Below, one piece after another: positions 1 to 11,340 of a stretch of 64,000 nt of DNA. Under the pieces are notes generated by a model. That model had not been told where the DNA came from and ran no database searches. It saw nothing but the letters and a program-made list of their open reading frames with translations. The stretch is from positions 186,001 to 250,000 of the forward strand of contig BJKQ01000010.1 in the NCBI GenBank assembly GCA_006538405.1, written 5' to 3'. Each line of letters opens with the position of its first letter. Within the stretch, counting starts at the first letter, position 1. Origin of the DNA: Hansfordia pulvinata (lineage: Eukaryota; Ascomycota; Sordariomycetes; Xylariales). The translations under genes and the position numbers were made by a program.

Positions 1-1173
1 TACGTAAAGGCGAGGAGCAATCCTATCGTCCTGTCCAAACGAGGGCGGTTTCGACGAGCGCAAGGTCAACAATTGCTTAACACCTCCTTCTATGCAACCA
101 AGTGCCCAGCTTGTCTCGCTTTTACCTAGTGGCTTCTATTCTGATGCTGTCTCGCGGTCTGTGGCTACGTAGTATGGCAGGTGCACGACATCTCTGAAAA
201 GCTCGAAACCAGCCGGTCTGGAGTCTTTGGTCTGGCTCAAGCCTGTGTGCATTGCCGGCTCTGTTCTTAGATGCGTAAAGGTCGGAAAACAAGTGCACTC
301 TTATCTCATCGTCAAGACAGGGCAGAGAGGCTCGTCTACGTCGGCAGCCAATATGCAACCGGACACCAATCCCGGATGCACAAGCCATGCCGCAAACCGG
401 GTCCATGGCCAGGCCAGATATCTTATTGTTTCGAGTCGAGCCGGCCTTCCTACTAGCAGTCGTGACAGAGGTGTGAACTTCAGACCAAGGTTCGCGGAGT
501 CCATCATCCCTGACACGCAGCGGTTCACATCTCAACAGAGGGACGGAGAGGGATGGAGGAGCCAAGGCTGCCCCGACGCTGCTGCCACTCATTGCCATAG
601 CAGGAAAGTTTGCTGACCTGGAATAAGATAGCAAGCAGGGGCAGTACTCGCACGAAGAACAACGAGACTCCTGAAGGTCATCGAGTAACGTAGATACTGG
701 CCTACGCTGCGATGTGTTAACGGCGTCAAGACACATGCTACGCCAAGAAGTCACCTGCGAAGGCTTGTCACAGTAGCTATAGGGAAAAAGCCAAGCCTTC
801 TCCGACCAGAACGAAAGCAGACTACGCCTTGCTCCAACTCTTCATTGAAATTATCGTCTTCCGTTATGGTACACGTCTAAACAATATGCGCCACGCTCCC
901 TTTTCTCGGACCGTCCGATCCCATCAGTCATGTGCGCCAGTGCCAATTACTGGTCCCAGGCCCAAGAAGCTCTCGCGTGTTCCCCGCCGGTGGATGTTGA
1001 ACGTCGGCCTCTTCCGCAACTCTGCGAATTTCCAGGCGCCATTATCCAGACATTGGCCGCGTCGCATGACTCCCACAGGACCTCAGGAGCCCGAGAAGAT
1101 GGGTCGAGGCCATTGCCAAGCGCAACTCTTCCCTGATCCAGGGATAGGATGAGATAAGGAGGTGCACGGGTGT
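1..1173. other. Noncoding region downstream of RPT3
   Basis: No gene recognised on either strand. The longest open frames (for example minus strand 122-754) have no family resemblance, no low-complexity-free conserved core and no spliced continuation. The 3' UTR of RPT3 must lie just left of 1174. Confidence 0.5.
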
Positions 1174-2495
1174 TTATTTGTAGAACTCAAACTTGTTGTC
1201 GTCACTCGTGCCCTTCACTTGTGCCGAGTAAGCATCCTCGAGGTCGGATTGGATGATATTGTATCTGTTCTTGCGCACGGCACGCAGACCAGCCTCCTGC
1301 ATGATGGCAGCTATGATGGCACCGCTGAGAGGGTCGTTCCGGACAATAAGGCTGTCGAGATCGACCTCAGGAGCGAGGCTCATCTTGGAAGCAATGGTGG
1401 TGAAAATAAGGCGACGTTCGCGGCGGTCCCGCAGCGAGGGGAATTCGATTTTACGGTCTAGACGACCGGGACGCAGCAGCGCAGGGTCTAGCGTGTCGGC
1501 ACGGTTTGTGGCCATGATAACCTTGACGTTGGCGGTCTGGTCGAAGCCGTCCATCTGGTTGAGCAGCTCGAGCAAGATACGCTGGACCTCGCGGTCAGCG
1601 CCAGTCTGGGCATCGAAACGCTTGGTGGCGATGGCGTCAATCTCATCAATGAAGATGATGGCGGGGGAGTTCTCGCGGGCCATACGGAACACATCGCGCA
1701 CCATGCGGGGACCCTCGCCAAGGTATTTCTGAACAAATTCGGATCCGACGACGCGGATGAAGTTTGCAGTGGTCGAGTTGGCGACGGCCTTGACAAGCAT
1801 GGTCTTGCCAGTACCTGGCGGGCCATAGAGCAGGACACCGCGCGGGGGTCGATACCAATCTGCTTGTAGAGGTCAAAGTGGGTGAGGGGCAGCTCAACAG
1901 CTTCGCGAATCTCTTGCTTCTGCATGTCGAGACCACCAACGTCGGCGTATGTGACATCGGGCTTCTCGTCGGCGCCGAGCATGGCGATAGACGAATCAGC
2001 CTCCGGAGGCAGGATGTCGACGAGGGCATTGGAGTGGCGGTGCAGGGCGACGGAGGATGAGGGCTTGAGCTGTTCACGGTCGAGGGTCGAGAGAATGCGG
2101 ACGACGTAGTTTGACCCTGTGCTGGACTGTACTATGCCGGTGCTGTAATCCCGGGTTAGCAGCTGCCCTGTTCATGTTTGAGGTGATGCAAGAACTTACT
2201 TCTGATCTATAGCCTCCATGAACTGGCCTATGACCAAGGGAACGGACTGGATCCTCTTGATCTCCTCTTGCGCGCGGACAAGCTCGCGCTTCAGACTTCT
2301 CTGCTCATCCTTGATATATTCTTCCTGCAGCTGAATGTATTCAAGGTGGCGTTGTAGCTTCTTGAGGTTGCCATACTCGTCGGCGCCCTGGGCGGGCAGC
2401 CCCTCTATAGCCTCAATGTTGGGAATGGTCGAGGGCAGGGCTCTGTTGTGAGGAGCCACCTGGGTGGCGGGGTTTTCTACTGCGACGTCCCCCAT
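1174..2495 (-). CDS. RPT3: 26S proteasome regulatory ATPase Rpt3 (regulatory subunit 6B), frame broken by one missing base
   Basis: One of the six AAA+ ATPases of the 19S base, which unfolds ubiquitylated substrates and opens the 20S gate. Exon 1 (2495-2200) carries the N-terminal coiled coil (about residues 45-90). A 57-bp intron (2199-2143, GTAAGT..CAG) splits the Asn codon of the AIDQNTG motif. Exon 2 (2142-1174) holds the OB region, Walker A (GPPGTGKT, about 1824-1801), Walker B with IDEID, and the [12 protein letters not shown] arginine-finger segment. The C-terminus ends FEFYK, a hydrophobic-Tyr-X gate-opening tail typical of Rpt3. The reading frame shifts in a run of five G (1844-1848, plus strand), just before Walker A. 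One extra base there restores the family sequence and a 421-residue protein, close to the usual length. Since the gene is essential in fungi, I infer a sequence error rather than a pseudogene. Family assignment is very secure. Confidence 0.95.
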
Positions 2496-5400
2496 GGTGA
2501 AGACGAGGACGAAACGGGAATTTGTCGACCGGTCGCTGATGCCGCCGGGTGCTGGGCGCTGTGGCTACGGACTCCCCTAGGCGATAGGGTTGTCGCCGAG
2601 GATTGCGTGGCAAGGGCCGAGACTCGAGGTGCAGCTCAGGGAGTAAGAGATGGTAATGTTCGCGAGATCTGCCAACAGGCTGTCGCGGATGAAGCCAGGC
2701 GGGGCGGTCGTGATGATGGTGATGGTTGGTTGTGATGATGACGACGGGTTGTCTGCGTCGATGGTGGCAACTTCGATAGGCGGGCAGGGTACTCGTGCAG
2801 CAGTGCATTCTCCCACGCGAAGAGATGTATCGACAGCTCCTACTGCACCTGCAGCCAGCAGCAGCCGCAGGCAGGCAGGCAGGCAGGGAATGTGACGACG
2901 ACTCTGCTACGTACTCGTACTCGTACGCGGGGAATCTGGCGACACATACTAACCAGAGATGGCTAAAAAGCAGGAAGCTGCCCACTCCCGCTCCGGGATC
3001 TAGCTTGGGCTTTCGCAGCTGGCAACGGGCAAAATCGGCTGCCAGCTCAAACATCCACTTCACTCGTAGGTGCACAAGGTAAGAGGTACCTCTCGTACGT
3101 GACGACACCTGCAATGACTGGCTCAGAGCTTCCACAGCCTGTGGTGAGGCGCGGGCTGCTCTCGAGAACTTGGGTCGCTTTTCGTTCCTTTCCACTCACT
3201 GCCTGAAAGCACGTACCGATCAATAGATTTCGCGTTCCCACTTTGCATTCTGATCGCTGGAAACAAGGCGCTGCTGTGCTTTGCCAGAGTGTGAGCACGG
3301 TACATGAAGAGACAGACCTGGCTCTACTCGTAGTCCCATAGTGACACCCAGACCTTGCTGCGACTCGCACAACCCCGGAACTCTGCCCTGATTCGCTACT
3401 CAAACTCGCGCCAGTCGCCTCTCATCAGTCGTCACCCGTTTTCCGTCTGTAAGGGGCTCAAGCGTCTAGGTAATAAGGACAAGACACGAGGCAGCCTGCA
3501 AGAAGCCCTAGACTTGGCCGACGATCCTGGATACTCCGTTTCAACAACTGGGCATAACCATGGAAAACCAGCGTACTCCCATGTTAATAACAAGGCGGTT
3601 TCCAGCAGCAAACCCCCTGCAAATCCATCTCACACGCGTCACCGTGCCCACTTGCCCTCCTTATTTTGACAGGACCCCGAGCCCCATCTTCGTCTGGATC
3701 CCTTGTGCGTCGATGTCGAAAGATACGAGCATTCCATGTGCGATTCGGCACGAGTGCACGCACAGGGCGGTACTCATGCACAGTGGCCCACCAATGCTCG
3801 ACGAGTACTCGTATTCCAGCCATCTCATCCTCGCAAGACAACCGCCAGCCGTCTGGCATTGAGATGAGGAAATTCTGACTGGCTGCGCACGAGAAGCTGC
3901 TGGAGCATATATACTCCGTCTGTTGCTTGCTGTTGTTCGCCGAAGGGTTCGGAAAAATATGTAGGCAAATGGCGTACAAGGCCGTCCCTTGTGCTCGACG
4001 GCTCTTGCTCGATGATCTTCCGCACAGATGTCAGATGCGAGATCGATATGCCAACCAGCAGCCTCACACCCTACGGCACTCGTACGCAGAGTGACGAGCT
4101 TCTACAGATACGTGGGCGACGTCACATGGCACACTGGTCAAAGTCGGGCTGCGGGACCGGATCGAATGTGTGTGCACACGTCCTGTCTACTGCACAAGAA
4201 GTGGCACAGGTATCAGGCGGAGTATCTGCGAGTAATACACCCAGGCACCTACGAGGAGGCCTGTCAGTCAACCGTGACTACTTGTACAAAAAAAACCACC
4301 TACATTAGGTGCTCAGAAAGTGTAGCAGTGGAATGCAGGTACTCGTAAGACGGCGCCCTGCTCGGCGACCGGAAGGGTCATGGCGCGCAACCTTTGACCG
4401 AGAGCCGGCTGTCGAAGCCGCAGACCGTACGAGTACGAGTAATGTAGATCCTGGAGCTGGCGCCAGGGGCGTTGGTGATGCTGCTTTCCGGATCGCCTTA
4501 CCAACCGACCATTAATGCATCCCAGCTTGGATACGGGTTAGATGCAAGGTCGGTATCCGTGTCCATCCCGTGTGACGCTGTGGCGGTCTGCTATGAGCCG
4601 TATGGCGGCGAAAGCCTGCCCGCTAGGTAGGTATTCTTACAGCCAGATTGGCAGCTACGAGTACATCCATGGCACAACCCGTCTTGAAAGAGTGGAACGA
4701 GCACGGGCGCAAGCGGTCTGCGTGAGCCAAGCCAGGAGAGCCATACTCGTACGAGTACCCCCCGGACAACTAAGACGAGGGACACTTCATCCGTGCTTGT
4801 ATCGACAAAGCCTTGCCAATACTTTCATATCGCCCTTCACCTGTGGGTATCCGCAACCGTCGCGGAATTGCTGGAGATGTGCGATAGGTCCAGGCGGCTA
4901 ACTGTAGCCGGTCTGCCGTCACAGCACAAGCGACAGGCGGGTTCATTGGGAGACAGGGGCGGCGGCACTGAACGACACCTGATGGCTCCAACGGGGCTTT
5001 TCTGGGAGTGTAGAGGGGTCGCACGGGGTCCCTTGGGGGGCGCACTAGAGGAACCATCTATGGATATGCGTGAGGGGCCGGGAAGCGCTGACAGGGGCCG
5101 ACATGGCCGGATTGGGGAAGCAGGTGAGGCCCAGGCGCCACAGCTGGGCCAGTCTCGATTTAGGTACAGATATCATATCTTGGGTACACACCCAGCTTGA
5201 TACCTCCAACGTGTACTTTGTGTGCTTGGACTTGGTTGTGCGTGTGGTGGGCGGGTGTGAGAATTAATTACCGGTATGTACCTACTTGTTGAAGGAAGTT
5301 CCCAACCTGCCGGCTCGACTGTGTCTCATGCTTGAACGAATCTCAGAAGCGAATTTTGGGAAACGGGAATACTTATATACTAGTACCTACCTTACCTTAT

Positions 5401-6900
5401 GCAGGGAACGTGTTCGGGCTCAGTGATGCCTGGCGAACTTGGAGCTTCTTGATTCGCGGGCCATGACGTCGGCCGGATCCTCGAGCGAAGAGTTGTCTTG
5501 CACGTCTTGGCCCACGTTTCCGGACAAGGTGAAAGCGCGAGCATGATTGGTCGGAGCCTGGCGATCATGTAATCAGGCAGCGCTGGAAGTACTCGTAGCG
5601 GGTTCTGCATGGGGGTGGAGGTGTTGTTGATGACGAGCCACGTGTAGTGCGAGGGCGATTCGGAAGGGACCTTCAAACCAAAAGTACAGTCCAATTTGCT
5701 GACTTGAAGAGTGATTTGTGGCTCCAGACGTTCACGATCGAACGAGTACGTACCACGACGCTCGTATAGGTCTTGTCGAAAGGGGTCGCTGGCGGCGTAC
5801 TCGTGTGGTATCTTGTCCGTACAAGCCGGTCTGGGGATGTGGAGGCGCCAACAGCATGAAGTTGACCAGGGCTGTCGATCCACAAGTCGGTCAAGTACTC
5901 GACCACGTGAAAGCTGCAGCGATGATACCCGCCTCCCTGAGCCTGCGCCCCATGTAGATAAGGTACCGAGGACGTGTGGGACCACGTCCTGCGTGCGTCA
6001 AGTCCCGCTCTCGGGGCTGTTGAGCACTAGCCTCCACAAGTCTCTGGATGAATCCGTTGGATGTGAAGCAAGCACCTGGATGACCTTGCGAGTACTCGTA
6101 GCGTACGAGCCCGTTTCCCTTCACATTCGCACATTCGGAGGGCCTTTGCATTATCTTCCGGCGACTTATTCGCAGCCAGGCGCAACCCTTGAGGCCCGTC
6201 ACGCCCCATGTGCGTCACAAGGGTCGACGATCTTGGGTTATGGGAATGAGGCGGTCACTCAAGGCGTGGCTCCAGGTCTGCATTGACAACCGTGGTCTCG
6301 TTCTGCGAAACATGAACGATCGGCCTCCCGCAGCCCACAGACGTGGAGCGGCTAGCCCCAGGTTGTTGGGCATGTCGACTTGAGACCTGGTCCCAGTGAG
6401 GCCAAGTCCGTCTTTCAAGGTTCACGTTGTTGGATTGCGGGTGTGAACAGCATCGATGAGCAGTACCTACAGGTACTCGTATCGACGTCAGGTACACGTA
6501 CCTCGCCTACCGGGCTGGTCAGGTTCCGGCACGCCAGAGCTCGCCCACCCGTGCGTCCCATCCAATCGTGCCTGATACACGACTACCCGCCCGAATGGTG
6601 CCGCGTTGCGTCTCCCACGTATACAACCTACCTAACCTGGGCCAAGTACGAGTACCTATTGATCCATGCCGTGGTGGGGACCGGGAGTGGGTGGATGGAT
6701 GGATGTATGATACAGCCCTGTGACCCGAAGCCCTGTCATGACTGTACGTCGAATCCCACCAGCTGCATCACCGGGCACGACGTACACGGCTTGTAGCTGG
6801 ACTGGATTCCGCTGAGTGCCTGCCTCCGGACCGGCAGGCGGCTTGCCCGATTGACGGCCTGACTGAGGCCATGACTGACTTCCATCTCACCTTGCATATG
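2496..6900. other. 4.4-kb noncoding region with dispersed TACGAGTA motifs
   Basis: No supported gene. The part next to 2496 is presumably the RPT3 promoter and leader. At 2862-2888 there is a short GCAGGCAG-type repeat. TACTCGTA/TACGAGTA motifs occur repeatedly (for example 2912, 3806, 4744-4757, 6086, 6472, 6647). Open frames up to 260 codons on both strands show no family signature. Confidence 0.5.
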
Positions 6901-6904
6901 TGCC

Positions 6905-7741
6905 TCACAACTTGATCGGATCCCTCCCGTCCAGGACTCGTCCACCATCGTGCATCTTCTCGCCCATCGCCCATCGCCCGTCTGTCCGCAACCAACCCGC
7001 CCACCACGCCTATCTTGCCCAGGTGATTGTCAACCGCCTCAGCCTCGACACCACCCCGACACGACCTCTCTGTTCTCTGCAACCTGCCTCTTGACGACCT
7101 TGGCCTCACTCTTGGTTCTCACGCCTGCCGAACGTCGCCGCCACTGCCACCGCCCGCCACATCCCGGCCTCTTTTGTACAACATAACCTGCTGTGCCTTG
7201 TTCGACTGTGCCTCATTCCGCCGTCGACTCTCAACTCCTACCTCACGCCCCGCCCTGACCGACCGAAGAAGCTGGATTACCTGCCTTGCCATCCACACCA
7301 CACGCCGGATTCGTCACCAGCCCTCTGTGTCTGTGCCTGTTCCTAGCTCGTTCTTCAGTCACCTACTCGTCAATCGCCCGCGGGGTTGACCGGCTTACTA
7401 CTTACTCCCTCTGCTGCTGCTGCACCTGGCGGCCACGTTCGAGTCACCATTGTGCCTCGCCTCACGGCCTCTGTCGACTCGGTGCCTCCTCACCCACTAC
7501 TTGAACCTGCCACTCGCTCAGGCTTACACGGCCTGCTTGCCCACCGTCGCCAGCTACCCAGTCTTGCCTAGACCTAAGGCCCCAACGCAATCACGCCCTT
7601 GAACGGCCAACCTCAGCCTCCACGTCCTCCGACTTCTTTCTCCGCCACCAGAGCCAGGAACTCGCCGCAACATAGTCGTCTATCTGCTCTCCTGTTGGAT
7701 TCCCTGTCGTATAGGCACTACACCGCCCCTCCGTGCTCATC
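6905..7741 (+). promoter_or_regulatory. Probable long pyrimidine-rich 5' leader without any ATG
   Basis: From just after the ATG at 6898 to the start codon at 7742, the plus strand is rich in C and T and, on reading it through, contains no ATG in any frame over about 837 bases. About 13 would be expected at uniform composition, fewer at this C-rich composition. This is what a long scanned 5' UTR under selection against upstream start codons looks like. The transcription start near 6900 is inferred. Confidence 0.55.
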
Positions 7742-8357
7742 ATGTCGACCAACATCACTATTCCGACCTCCCGGTCCATGGCGTCGTCCGACGATGACCG
7801 CTCTCCCAAGACGGCCGTCAGCGGCTCGTTCCCATCATCGCCTTCGCCTTCGTCTTACTCGACATCTCCCCATTCTCCGTCTTCCAAGTCCTCGTCACCC
7901 CAGCAGTCCAAGCCGATGCATAACCGTCGCCCTAGTTTGCTCAGTACGTCATCGTGTCCATCCCATCGCTCTCCAGGCCCATACCCTCGCCAGCATGGCT
8001 CAGAGACCCGTGTTGCCTTGCACCTCACTGACCTGCTAACCGCCCCCTAGGCTCCGCTTTTGCCAAGGACGAATGCACCGTGATCAACATCGGTGATCCT
8101 GATGGGCCCCCGCGACTGGTATGTCCTCGACTTCCTCCTCACCCCCCTATGCCCCGCCTAATTGAGTGCCAACGGCCGCTGATCTTTACCCCATCTAGAT
8201 CACATATCTCTCCTCCAGCCAAGGCTTCGCCTGGAACCCCGAGATGTTCCTGCCCTCCTACATAGACTGCGACTACGTTCCTTTGGAAAACCGTCGCGAC
8301 CCTGTGCACGAAATCACATTGAGCGATGAGGAGTTGAAGAACATGCTGCCATCGTAG
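7742..8357 (+). CDS. Small Ser/Pro-rich protein of unknown function, two introns
   Basis: Three exons are read as 7742-7943, 8051-8118 and 8199-8357. The introns are 7944-8050 (GTACGT..TAG) and 8119-8198 (GTATGT..TAG). Frames join exactly, giving 142 residues. The first 60 residues are Ser/Pro-rich and probably disordered. The second half is an ordered-looking domain with TVINIGDPDGPPRLITYLSS, a WNPEMFLPSYIDCDY segment and an acidic end. I do not recognise the family. The clean splicing, the dense C-terminal domain and the ATG-free leader argue that it is real and probably conserved in related ascomycetes. The ATG at 7742 is the first one in the putative leader. No localisation signal or membrane segment is visible. 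Confidence 0.8.
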
Positions 8358-9351
8358 CTACAACTCGTGATGGCGACAGAGTGCTGTTTCAGGCGCGATT
8401 TGCACCTGGAAAGCCCGAGCGACCCATTGCCGGCAGTCGAATCTTCGCTCACAGCTTCCCTGTGTGCGCCAAGGACGCGTTTTTTCAACATTATCCACTA
8501 GACGGGTTTCCTAGTGTCTTGTTCGATTTCTCTTTCTCGAAGGCGTCTGGTGCCAGGTCGTGGCGATATCCTAGATTGATGGGCATTTGAGGATATCCAG
8601 CTGCGGCTTTTCTTTGATTTTGCTGGCCACGCCACGCTGCGATTCTCAGGCTGCTTTTCTCAGCCATGATTCCACATTACGTATGACTGGACGAGCTGGA
8701 AACGGATCGGTGTAGAGGTGTCATTGTTATGGGGTTACGGGTTGGGCCATTTTCAAGGGCTGTCTGCATTCTTCTTACTTGTTGTCCTTTCAATGCCCTG
8801 GTTATCAGGGCCTCAATAGGTATTAATAGTATCTTGAATCGAGTTTTCAACTTTATCGTGCCGGGCGCTTCTACTACAGAAGGGAAGGCCCCTATATCCT
8901 GCATGGTCGAGCAAACTATGCAATGTACGTGGGGTCCTTTGTGTACCAGAGTCCCATCGTACAGACTTGACTTGCAGTGAGGCGCATATGTCACATGCAG
9001 CAGAAAGAAGGGATGGAATGGCTTCTCAACACATGCCACACCTGTTGATCTGTACCTGTATGCCTGCGCGTGTGCGGAAGATTCATGCTTATGTTCGCAT
9101 GGCCCCGAGAATCGCACTATCGAGAATATGACCGTGTGATTTGTACTTGGGGCCTCCATTGATGCAGGTGTGCAGGGGAGGAAGATACCGCGCATGGGCA
9201 CTCCCACTACCGACACAAGTGAGCTACCTTACAGTGGGTCTCGGCCATCTCCTACATCCAAAAAAAAATAAGAGAAGGGACCCCTCTCATCCTCCCATCG
9301 ACTTGCACCCATCCACACCCGACGTGACGGGAATCTTTGCATGAAGGCGTG
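8358..9351. other. Intergenic region between the small unknown gene and the Rieske/DUF455 gene
   Basis: The region should hold the 3' UTR of the left gene and the promoter of the right gene. It is less GC-rich than its surroundings around 8750-8900. No gene or RNA was recognised. A short A run lies at 9260-9268. Confidence 0.5.
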
Positions 9352-9558
9352 ATGCGCAGTGCTTGCCATCTGGGCCGGTTCCGCGTCTCGACAGCCTCCT
9401 CTCTTGCTTCATGGCGGCCAGCAACCGCAGCCTCTCACCGTCCAAGCTTCCCAAGCAGCGCCGGCACGCGTTGCATCCACCCCGGCCTTTTTAGATCCCT
9501 CAGGTTGCGCCCAACCTTGCCGACACTCACAGCTCGACACACGCCAACGAGACAGACC

Positions 9559-10893
9559 ATGGCGAGGGCGCTGAGCGTCGACGTTGGCGCGCTGGCCGAC
9601 TTGACCAGCGCGCGATACGCCCTCACCCTCTCGTCCGGCAAGCGTCTTGTGCTTTTCCGACTGCCCACCATCGATGGCCCCCCAGGCGAATGGACCTACT
9701 ACGCCATGCAGGCCGAGTGTCCCCATGCCGGCGGACCCATGGCCGAAGCGCAGATCGACATTGAGGACTCGGCCTACATAGCATCCTGTCCCTGGCACGC
9801 CTACGACTTTAACGTGGAGACGGGCCAATCCAGCTACGGCCTCAAGACATGCACCTTTCCCGTCGACGTACGCGACGGCCGCGTCGCTCTCCAGTTCGAC
9901 GACCACGACGACACTGCCGGTCTGCACATCACCGACGTCCAGCCCGTCAGCGACAATGTCAAGTTCAAGCACGCCTCCCAGCTCCAGGTGCCCATAACGC
10001 CACACCTCCTGCCCGACAGCGCCTCTCTGTGCGACTGGTGCGTCCACATTCTCAACACGACCGACCCCGAGCTTAAGATCGAGCTTACTACCCACCTCTT
10101 CTCTCTCTTTGCTCGCCGCGAGGTCTCGGACGACCCCATGCCCCTCGGTGCCGGCGGTGCGGCGCCCCCGGACCAGCCCCCGCGTGCTCACCTGCGCGAG
10201 GTGAAGCCCAGCGCCATGCCGCGCGCCGGCAATGCCGGCAGCCCCCGCAGCCGGATCACGATGCTGCACGCGCTGGCCAACATCGAACAATGGGCCATCG
10301 ACCTGGCCATCGACATATGCGTCCGTTTCGCCGCCTTCCAGACCAAGACCCCGGATTCAGCGCTTTCGCGCGAGCTGCCCCGGACCTTCTACTACGACTG
10401 GCTCAAAGTCGCCAATGACGAGGCCAAGCACTTCTCCCTCCTGCGCGCCCGGCTTGAGGAGATGGGCAGCCACTTTGGCGCTCTTCCGGTCCACCACGGG
10501 CTATGGGATTCGGCGTCGCGCACCGCCCATGACCTACGCGCCCGCATCAGCGTCATTGCCCTCGTTCACGAGGCTCGCGGCCTGGATGTCAACCCCCTGA
10601 CCATCGACAAGTTCCGCAAGGCCAACGACCTCGACAGCGTCGACGTGCTGGACATTATCCACAATGACGAGATCACCCACGTCACTACCGGTCACAGGTG
10701 GTTGACGTGGATCTGCGAGCAGGAAGGCACCAATCCTGTCCAGGTCTTCCGCTCCAACGTCCAGCAGCACTTCCGTGGGGCTATCAAAGGCCCCTTCAAC
10801 GCCGAGGCGAGGCAGCAGGCGGGCATGGACGCCAGCTATTACGAGGACCTGAACGGCCAGCCCTGGAAGGGAGAAATCATCGCGGGAGGCTGA
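9559..10893 (+). CDS. Rieske [2Fe-2S] domain fused to DUF455 ferritin-like domain
   Basis: Single exon, 444 residues from the ATG at 9559, which has a strong context (ACCATGG). Residues 1-110 form a Rieske fold: CPH at 54-56 and CPWH at 77-80 supply the two Cys and two His cluster ligands. From about residue 190 to the end lies a DUF455 domain. Its helices carry ferritin-like di-iron ligand candidates: IEQWA, DEAKH, HEARG and NDEITH. The architecture suggests electron delivery from the 2Fe-2S centre to a di-iron oxygenase or oxidase site; the substrate is unknown. The frame stays open upstream to an ATG at 9352. That extra 69-residue segment is Arg-rich with no Asp or Glu, so a mitochondrial presequence from the upstream start is possible. 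The domains are certain, the start and function less so. It is convergent with the MFS gene. Confidence 0.9.
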   Translation: MARALSVDVGALADLTSARYALTLSSGKRLVLFRLPTIDGPPGEWTYYAMQAECPHAGGPMAEAQIDIEDSAYIASCPWHAYDFNVETGQSSYGLKTCTFPVDVRDGRVALQFDDHDDTAGLHITDVQPVSDNVKFKHASQLQVPITPHLLPDSASLCDWCVHILNTTDPELKIELTTHLFSLFARREVSDDPMPLGAGGAAPPDQPPRAHLREVKPSAMPRAGNAGSPRSRITMLHALANIEQWAIDLAIDICVRFAAFQTKTPDSALSRELPRTFYYDWLKVANDEAKHFSLLRARLEEMGSHFGALPVHHGLWDSASRTAHDLRARISVIALVHEARGLDVNPLTIDKFRKANDLDSVDVLDIIHNDEITHVTTGHRWLTWICEQEGTNPVQVFRSNVQQHFRGAIKGPFNAEARQQAGMDASYYEDLNGQPWKGEIIAGG

Positions 10894-11340
10894 GCTCAAG
10901 GCACATTCCTACGGGTCTTATGTTCAGTGTTGGCCAGCAAGTGTTGCTTGTACTACTGAACCTCTAGGCGCGACCCAAATGAGCATCTGCATTCAGCTGG
11001 ACTCCGGCCAAGCCGAATAGTAGGTCATACTCGAACCACACCGCCCGGGCAGGCTTGTTCAAGCACCTCAGAGCCTGATGGTTGGGTTGAGCGGATGAGG
11101 GTCCCGCGTGAGAAACACTGGACGACTGCTTGGCCGACTGGCCGGGCCGCTTGTTCGATGCCACGCTCGACTATTCATCACCAACACACAATATGGCCTG
11201 GTCCTTCTCATGGCACCTGGCCATTTCTCACTGTCCAAAATTACTCTGAGATTATGGCTGTGCTCAATTCAAACCCTCTGCCAGCGGCAGGCATGGATGG
11301 GGCACGCACGCGATGCCGGGCCGACGGACTCCGAGGACGT
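10894..11340. other. Convergent intergenic gap
   Basis: About 450 bp between the 3' ends of the plus-strand Rieske/DUF455 gene and the minus-strand MFS gene. It should contain both 3' UTRs. Nothing else was recognised. Confidence 0.5.

Noticed and set aside
122..754. 210-codon open frame on the minus strand
   Set aside because: No family signature, several competing frames, and composition typical of GC-rich noncoding DNA.
5392..5985. 197-codon open frame on the minus strand with a plausible stretch in the middle
   Set aside because: Contains translated TACGAGTA motifs and no recognisable domain; no splice continuation found. Kept only as a weak possibility.
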